64,000 nt of DNA, from assembly GCF_018271995.1 (NCBI RefSeq), contig NZ_JAGUCO010000001.1, positions 558,001-622,000 on the forward strand, written 5' to 3'. Position 1 is the stretch's first letter. Each line of letters opens with the position of its first letter. The stretch comes from Carboxylicivirga linearis (GTDB lineage: Bacteria; Bacteroidota; Bacteroidia; Bacteroidales; Marinilabiliaceae). The notes beneath the pieces were generated by a model. The model did no database searches and was not told the DNA's origin. It worked only from the letters and a program-made list of their open reading frames with translations. A program made the translations under genes and the position numbers. Of the stretch, positions 58,566 through 64,000 are shown piece by piece.

Positions 58566-59426
58566 ATGGAAACCAAAATCAGAATTGCATTACAGAAAAA
58601 AGGACGTTTGAACGAAGATTCAATGAAATTATTAAAAGAAGCCGGAATTAAATTTAATTCAGGAAGTGGTAAGTTGGTAGCTTCTTCTCCAAACTTCCCC
58701 ATTGAAGTATTGTATCTTCGCGATGATGATATCCCTCAAACCGTAGCTGATTCAGTAGCTGATATAGGTATTGTTGGCGAAAACGAAATGGCTGAAAAGA
58801 ATTTTGATCTCACTATTGCCAAGCGCTTGGGATTTAGTAAATGTCGTTTGTCTTTAGCTATTCCAAAGGCAGATGAATATCCAGGAAATAAGTACTTCGA
58901 AGGTAAGAAAATTGCTACTTCATATCCTGTTATTCTGGAGAAATACTTGAAAGAACAAAATATCAAAGCCGATATTCACGAAATTGCAGGATCGGTTGAG
59001 ATTGCACCAGGAATTGGGTTGGCTGATGGCATTTTTGATATTGTGAGCTCGGGTAGTACCTTAGTGGCTAATCGACTGAAAGAAGTTGAAGTTGTGATGC
59101 AGTCAGAGGCATTGTTGGTTTCTGCTCCTAATTTAAGCCCTGAGAAACAACAATTGTTGGATGAAATTATTTTCCGAATTAACTCGGTGATGGCTGCCAA
59201 CTCTAATAAGTACATATTAATGAATGTGCCAAATGATAAGGTAGATGAGATTGTAAATGTGCTTCCTGGAATGAAAAGCCCTACTGTTTTGCCATTGGCT
59301 GATAAAGGATGGAGCTCTGTGCACTCGGTAATTCAGGAAAAGAAATTTTGGGAGATCATCGGACAGCTGAAAAGTATAGGTGCTGAAGGTATCTTGGTTA
59401 TTCCTATTGAGAAAATGATTCTGTAA
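58566..59426 (+). CDS. hisG: ATP phosphoribosyltransferase (long form)
   Basis: First and controlling step of His synthesis. The 286 residues include the catalytic domain (RIALQKKGRLNEDSMKLL, DIGIVGENEM) and the PRPP loop region DIVSSGSTLVANRLKEVE. A C-terminal ACT-like regulatory domain (about 210-286, KYILMNVPNDKVDEIV, SVIQEKKFWEIIGQL) is also present. The long form is feedback-inhibited by His and needs no HisZ. Confidence 0.95.
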   Translation: METKIRIALQKKGRLNEDSMKLLKEAGIKFNSGSGKLVASSPNFPIEVLYLRDDDIPQTVADSVADIGIVGENEMAEKNFDLTIAKRLGFSKCRLSLAIPKADEYPGNKYFEGKKIATSYPVILEKYLKEQNIKADIHEIAGSVEIAPGIGLADGIFDIVSSGSTLVANRLKEVEVVMQSEALLVSAPNLSPEKQQLLDEIIFRINSVMAANSNKYILMNVPNDKVDEIVNVLPGMKSPTVLPLADKGWSSVHSVIQEKKFWEIIGQLKSIGAEGILVIPIEKMIL

Positions 59427-59443
59427 GATTTAAAATTAACCTG

Positions 59444-60736
59444 ATGCAAAAAATAGTATATCCCGCAAAGGAGTCATGGGAAGAGTTGCTCGAACGTCCT
59501 GACAATGGATTGGAAGACTTATTTGATACAGCCCGTGGTGTGTTGGAAGATGTGAAGCGTAACAAGGATGCGGCTTTAATTAAATATACCCGTATGTTTG
59601 ATGGCGTTGAGCTGGAGGATTTTAAAGTGTCGCAAGCAGAAATTAATGAAGCTTGTATCAATATTAGTAGCGACCTGAAAGAAGCTATCTTAACAGCCAA
59701 GCAAAATATCGAAACATTTCATCAGGCTCAGCTTCGCGAGGTGAAAGTGATTGAAACCATGCCAGGTGTGCAATGCTGGCAAAAAGCTGTGCCAATCGAG
59801 AAAGTGGGATTGTATATTCCAGGAGGAACAGCTCCGCTTTTTTCAACTGTTTTAATGTTGGCTATTCCAGCAAAAATTGCAGGATGTAAAGAAGTTGTTT
59901 TGTGTACTCCTGCTGGTAAAGATGGTAAGATCAATCCTGCTATTTTATATGCGGCCAACCTGGTTGGAGTAACTAAGATATTTAAGTTGGGTGGAATTCA
60001 GGCAATTGGAGCTATGGCTTATGGTACTGAAACAGTTCCTTCAGTATCGAAGATATTTGGTCCGGGTAACCGATTTGTGACAGCAGCCAAGCAAGTGGTA
60101 AGTCTGAAGGATGTGGCCATTGATATGCCTGCAGGACCTTCGGAAGTGATGGTGATGGCTGACGAGAGTGCTGAGCCTGCTTTTATTGCAGCTGATCTTC
60201 TATCACAGGCTGAGCATGGTGCCGATAGTCAGGTGATATTGGTAACAAACAACGAAGCCTTATTGGATAAAGTTGAAAAGGCACTGGACGAACAACTCAA
60301 TCAATTATCGCGAAAAGAAGTGGCTGAGAAAGCGTTGGACAACAGTCGAATGATTGTATTAAAGTCGGTGGATGAGATGTTGGAGATGTGCAACGAATAT
60401 GCACCAGAGCATTTGATTATTTCGATGAGAGATGATGAGGAGATCGGTGCTAAAGTAATGAACGCTGGTTCGATATTCTTAGGTAATTATTCGCCTGAGA
60501 GTGCAGGAGATTATGCTTCGGGAACCAATCATACATTGCCTACACACGGATATGCCAAATCGTATAGCGGGGTAAGTACCGAGAGTTTTATGAAGAAGAT
60601 TACCTATCAGAAAATATCTGAGAAAGGAATTCAGAAGCTAGGACCCGCGATTGAAATTATGGCAGCAGCCGAACAGTTATATGCACATAAAAATGCGGTA
60701 ACTGTTAGGCTTCAAAAAATCAAAGAATCGAAATAA
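59444..60736 (+). CDS. hisD: Histidinol dehydrogenase
   Basis: The 430-residue zinc enzyme oxidises histidinol to His in two steps. Motifs are GLYIPGGTAPLFSTVLML, GGIQAIGAMAYGT, FGPGNRFVTAAKQ, DMPAGPSEVMVMAD, LLSQAEHGADSQ (zinc ligand His) and the late HTLPTHGYA. It lies 17 bp after hisG. Confidence 0.96.
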   Translation: MQKIVYPAKESWEELLERPDNGLEDLFDTARGVLEDVKRNKDAALIKYTRMFDGVELEDFKVSQAEINEACINISSDLKEAILTAKQNIETFHQAQLREVKVIETMPGVQCWQKAVPIEKVGLYIPGGTAPLFSTVLMLAIPAKIAGCKEVVLCTPAGKDGKINPAILYAANLVGVTKIFKLGGIQAIGAMAYGTETVPSVSKIFGPGNRFVTAAKQVVSLKDVAIDMPAGPSEVMVMADESAEPAFIAADLLSQAEHGADSQVILVTNNEALLDKVEKALDEQLNQLSRKEVAEKALDNSRMIVLKSVDEMLEMCNEYAPEHLIISMRDDEEIGAKVMNAGSIFLGNYSPESAGDYASGTNHTLPTHGYAKSYSGVSTESFMKKITYQKISEKGIQKLGPAIEIMAAAEQLYAHKNAVTVRLQKIKESK

Positions 60737-60756
60737 CTTCTAATCCTTGTGTTAAA

Positions 60757-61794
60757 ATGAAAACGCTTGATGAGCTTTTAAGATCAAATATAAAAGGGCT
60801 TAAGCCCTATTCATCCGCTCGTGATGAATTTACCGGAGCAGCTTCGGTTTATCTCGATGCCAATGAAAATCCATTTAATCAGCCATACAATCGCTACCCA
60901 GATCCATACCAACGTAATCTGAAAGCAAAGATTGCACCGATCAAAGGTGTAAATGCTGATCAGATCTTTTTAGGAAACGGAAGCGATGAACCCATCGATT
61001 TATTGTTTCGTGCTTTTTGTGAACCGGGTAAGGATAATGTGGTAAGTATCGATCCTACTTACGGAATGTATCAGGTGGCTGCCGACATCAACAATATAGA
61101 AGTGCGTAAAGTGTTGCTGACCGAGGATTTTCAGTTGGATGTGGATGCGCTATTAACCGCTGCAGATGATAATTCTAAATTACTATTTCTTTGTTCTCCC
61201 AATAATCCAACAGGAAACTGTTTTAAAGAGGATGATATTGTAGCTATTGTCAAAGAGTTCGATGGTATTGTTGTTTTGGATGAGGCCTACATCGATTTTG
61301 CACCTGAGAAAAGTTTATTGAAGCGTATTGACGAATTTTCAAACTTTGTTGTATTACAAACTTTCTCCAAGGCATGGGGAATGGCAGGTATACGTTTGGG
61401 GATGGCTTTTGCCTCGAAAGAGTTGATAAAAGTGCTGAGTAATATAAAATATCCATACAATATTAATATACTTACACAGGAAAAAGCATCGGAACTTTTG
61501 GATAAGGAAGATGATAAGCAGCAATGGGTTGAAACGTTGCTGAAAGAAAGAGAACAAATGAATTCCGATCTTCAGCAATTCTCATTCGTACAAAAGATTT
61601 ATCCATCAGATGCCAATTATCTGTTGGTAAAAGTGGATGATGCCCGAGGTTTGTATGATTATCTTGTGGGTGAGGAAATTATTATTCGCGATCGTTCGTC
61701 GGTGGCATTATGTGCCGGGTGTTTACGAATTACTGTGGGGACAGCTGATGAAAATAAGCTATTGATGAAAGCATTAAAAACATATCAGAAATAA
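60757..61794 (+). CDS. hisC: Histidinol-phosphate aminotransferase
   Basis: The 345-residue PLP aminotransferase has YLDANENPFN, RYPDPYQRNLK, FLGNGSDEPIDLLFRAF, CSPNNPTGN, VLDEAYIDF and the PLP lysine in TFSKAWGMAGIRLG. It lies 20 bp after hisD. Confidence 0.95.
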   Translation: MKTLDELLRSNIKGLKPYSSARDEFTGAASVYLDANENPFNQPYNRYPDPYQRNLKAKIAPIKGVNADQIFLGNGSDEPIDLLFRAFCEPGKDNVVSIDPTYGMYQVAADINNIEVRKVLLTEDFQLDVDALLTAADDNSKLLFLCSPNNPTGNCFKEDDIVAIVKEFDGIVVLDEAYIDFAPEKSLLKRIDEFSNFVVLQTFSKAWGMAGIRLGMAFASKELIKVLSNIKYPYNINILTQEKASELLDKEDDKQQWVETLLKEREQMNSDLQQFSFVQKIYPSDANYLLVKVDDARGLYDYLVGEEIIIRDRSSVALCAGCLRITVGTADENKLLMKALKTYQK

Positions 61795-61814
61795 GTTTTA
61801 AATCCAATTCAATA

Positions 61815-62711
61815 ATGAAAATCCAAATTCTATTAAGTGTGTTACTGTTGAGTGCAAATACAATGTACGGTCAAAAAGAAAAAATCAACCTTTGGGAGGG
61901 TCAAGCACCCTTTAATAACGATGTTCAGGTAGAAGAGCAGGATGTTAATAATCGTGTTTCGCGAGTTACTGTTCCGCAGCTTTATCATTACCCTGTAAAA
62001 AGCAAGGAAGCCAAACCAGCCATTATTATTATTCCCGGTGGAGGATATGCTCGCGAGGCTATCGATCACGAGGGGTATATGGCAGCTGAATGGTTTAATA
62101 AACTAGGATTCGAGGCTTTTGTGTTGAAGTATCGTTTGCCCGATGATGATTTGTTTGAAAACTCAAGCTATGTTCCATTGATGGATGCGCAGCAGGCGGT
62201 TTATTTGGTTCGATCCAAAGCCAAAGAATATAATATCAATCCGGCAAGAGTGGGTGTAATTGGTTTCTCGGCGGGTGGACATTTGGCTGCATCTGTGTCC
62301 ACCTTGTTTACTCATCCGGTTGATGATAAAAGAACATCAGAAGAGGTTCGCCCTGATTTTTCGGTATTGATGTACCCTGTTATTAGCATGGATAAAGCAT
62401 GCACACACATGGGAAGTCGTGAGAATTTGATTGGTAAAGATCCAGCCGTTAGTATGGTTGATTATTTCTCGGTAGAAAACCAGGTGACTGAAAAAACACC
62501 GGTTACCCTAATGGTTCATGCCATTAACGATGGGGCTGTGCCTGTTGAAAACTCAGACCGATATGCCCAAAACTTGTTTGAAAAAGGTGGCGATGTTACT
62601 AAAGTGATTCTTCCTACCGGAGGTCATGGATTTGGATTTGCTGCCGACAGGCCAGTTGCTTATTGGACTCAGTATTTAGAAGTGTGGTTGAAAACCAAGA
62701 TTATTAAGTAA
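61815..62711 (+). CDS. Secreted alpha/beta hydrolase (BD-FAE/acetylxylan-esterase-like)
   Basis: The 298-residue protein has a signal peptide (IQILLSVLLLSANTMYGQ), the oxyanion motif IPGGGYARE, the nucleophile GFSAGGHLAAS, an acid region HAINDGAVPVENS and the catalytic His in GGHGFGF. It resembles esterases acting on plant polysaccharide side groups. It sits inside the his operon between hisC and hisB with 20- and 54-bp spacers and has no obvious link to His synthesis. A small hairpin (gcgaattt/aattcg) lies at 62731-62747. Confidence 0.88.
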   Translation: MKIQILLSVLLLSANTMYGQKEKINLWEGQAPFNNDVQVEEQDVNNRVSRVTVPQLYHYPVKSKEAKPAIIIIPGGGYAREAIDHEGYMAAEWFNKLGFEAFVLKYRLPDDDLFENSSYVPLMDAQQAVYLVRSKAKEYNINPARVGVIGFSAGGHLAASVSTLFTHPVDDKRTSEEVRPDFSVLMYPVISMDKACTHMGSRENLIGKDPAVSMVDYFSVENQVTEKTPVTLMVHAINDGAVPVENSDRYAQNLFEKGGDVTKVILPTGGHGFGFAADRPVAYWTQYLEVWLKTKIIK

Positions 62712-62765
62712 GGTTGGTAGCGCGAATTTCTAATTCGTGCTTGAGCTATTTAAAAATTAATCTAA

Positions 62766-63899
62766 ATGCAAAAGAAAAAAATACTATTTATAGATCGGGA
62801 CGGTACCCTTATTGTGGAACCTCCCGTAGATTACCAGGTCGATAGTCTGGAGAAGCTGGAGTATTTTCCTGGTGTTTTTCAAAACTTATCAAAGATAGCT
62901 CAGCAACTCGATTTCTACCTGGCTATGGTCACCAATCAGGATGGATTGGGAACGGCTTCTTTTCCGGAAGATACCTTTTGGCCGGCTCAAAATAAGATGA
63001 TGAAGGCTTTAGAGGGGGAAGGAATCACCTTTGATAAGGTGCATATCGATCCTACCTTGCCCGAAGAGAATGCGCCTACGCGTAAGCCCGGAACTGCAAT
63101 GCTAACTGAATACATCGAAGGAGATTACGATTTGGAAGGTTCATTTGTAATTGGAGATCGAATTACCGATGTGCAACTGGCTAAGAATCTGGGTTGTAAA
63201 GCTATTTTACTTCAAGGTAAAGAAGCAGGAGATAAGATGTTGGCCGAAGCTGGGTTAACAGAGGTGTGTGCCTTGCTTACTGACCAATGGAATGAGGTAG
63301 CTGCCTTTTTATTTAAATCAGAAAGAAGTGCCGAAGTGGTGCGTTCAACTGCTGAAACAAGCATAAAGGTGGCTGTTAATTTGGATGGATCGGGCAAGTG
63401 CAATATATCAACCGGATTGAATTTCTTCGATCATATGTTGGAGCAGATAGGTCGTCACTCGGGGTGTGATTTAACGGTTGAGGTAAAGGGCGATTTACAT
63501 GTCGACGAACATCATACCATGGAAGATACGGCCATTGTGTTGGGCGAGGCTTTTAAAAAGGCTTTGGGCGATAAACGTGGAATTGAGCGTTATGGTTTTT
63601 GCCTGCCTATGGATGATTGTCTGGCGCAAGTAGCCATCGATTTTGGTGGACGACCCTGGTTGGTGTGGGAAACCGAATTTAAGCGCGAGATGATTGGCGA
63701 TACTCCTACCGAGATGTTTCATCATTTCTTCAAGAGTTTTTCCGATGCGGCAGCCTGCAACCTTAATATAAAGGCCGAAGGAGGCAACGAGCATCATAAA
63801 ATAGAAGGTATTTTTAAAGCACTGGCACGTGCCATCAGGGCCGCCATTCGCAAAGATCCATACAACGATCAACTACCCAGTACCAAAGGGATGTTGTAA
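62766..63899 (+). CDS. hisB: Bifunctional histidinol-phosphatase/imidazoleglycerol-phosphate dehydratase
   Basis: The 377-residue fusion has an N-terminal HAD phosphatase ([13 protein letters not shown], residues 1-165, with [14 protein letters not shown]) and a C-terminal IGPD dehydratase (from about 195, [50 protein letters not shown]). It covers steps 6 and 8. With hisG, hisD, hisC and the distant hisH-A-F-IE block it completes the pathway. Confidence 0.96.
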   Translation: MQKKKILFIDRDGTLIVEPPVDYQVDSLEKLEYFPGVFQNLSKIAQQLDFYLAMVTNQDGLGTASFPEDTFWPAQNKMMKALEGEGITFDKVHIDPTLPEENAPTRKPGTAMLTEYIEGDYDLEGSFVIGDRITDVQLAKNLGCKAILLQGKEAGDKMLAEAGLTEVCALLTDQWNEVAAFLFKSERSAEVVRSTAETSIKVAVNLDGSGKCNISTGLNFFDHMLEQIGRHSGCDLTVEVKGDLHVDEHHTMEDTAIVLGEAFKKALGDKRGIERYGFCLPMDDCLAQVAIDFGGRPWLVWETEFKREMIGDTPTEMFHHFFKSFSDAAACNLNIKAEGGNEHHKIEGIFKALARAIRAAIRKDPYNDQLPSTKGML

Positions 63900-63905
63900 A
63901 AAAAA

Positions 63906-63944
63906 TAGCTATTAGCTATTGGCTGCTGGCTGATAGCTAATAGT
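63906..63944. repeat. tagct-word quasi-palindrome after hisB
   Basis: tagctattagctattggctgctggctgatagctaatag-type words (abridged: tagctattagct ... gatagctaatag), the same family that flanks IVS-type gene 3. Confidence 0.55.
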
Positions 63945-64000
63945 TTATCAATAATAACTATAACTACACTGCAGGTTGCTGATCCTTTCTTTATTTACAG

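Overview
The window is a chromosome segment from a member of the Bacteroidota, most likely a Bacteroidia-type (Marinilabiliales/Bacteroidales-like) anaerobe or microaerophile. The evidence is AT-rich DNA, promoters of the TTTG / TAnnTTTG type, few Shine-Dalgarno sequences, and gene families typical of the phylum (DUF4924, DUF6089, DUF4492, long fused KorA, triplicate OmpH, bifunctional HisIE and HisB). KorAB together with cytochrome bd fits life at low oxygen. This placement is inference from gene content; no rRNA gene is present.

Layout. 1-4.3 kb: two tandem OmpA-family genes, then an accessory patch with a REP-associated Y1 transposase between mirrored palindromes and an IS3-family (IS407-like) element. 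4.4-10.3 kb: a small Cys-tailed protein, a DCC oxidoreductase, and a leftward housekeeping group (DUF4924, S4 protein, pth, rplY, prs, engB), then manA. 10.5-16.4 kb: lysC-lysA, udk, an exonuclease, a hydrolase and pdxJ. 16.5-26.6 kb: an envelope cluster (CBS protein, Omp85-like protein, nadK, DUF6089, uppS, bamA, three ompH, murI). 26.7-33.6 kb: a gamma-carbonic-anhydrase-like protein, korAB, a TetR regulator divergent from a SulP transporter, and a beta carbonic anhydrase. 33.7-41.3 kb: an unusual 21-bp-periodic box array, a trp leader peptide and attenuator, and a complete trpEGDCFBA operon. 41.4-47.5 kb: purU, a TlpA-like protein, and hisH-hisA-hisF-hisIE interleaved with three four-helix-bundle (23S-IVS type) genes. 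47.5-57.7 kb: a structured repeat, DUF4870 and DUF3124 proteins, a MATE exporter with a leader ORF, a gluzincin lipoprotein, an ECF sigma factor, a cytochrome bd operon with a CydX-like peptide, and pssA. 57.8-64 kb: hemerythrin, then hisG-hisD-hisC-esterase-hisB preceded by two consecutive His-rich leader peptides, each with its own terminator.

How it works together. Trp and His synthesis are complete or nearly complete here and appear to be controlled by ribosome-mediated attenuation. In all three leaders the antiterminator strand overlaps the leader stop codon. The his genes are split into two blocks about 11 kb apart, and only the hisG block has the leaders. The SulP transporter and carbonic anhydrase probably form a bicarbonate module under the divergent TetR protein, with a perfect operator-like palindrome between them.

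The most novel signals are in non-coding DNA. They are the mirror-symmetric array of GCGAG boxes spaced exactly 21 bp apart (33737-33944), the tandem his attenuators (58235-58541), a two-copy repeat whose helices show compensatory changes (38959-39154 and 47535-47730), and the IVS-type genes flanked by inverted repeats of copy-specific words.
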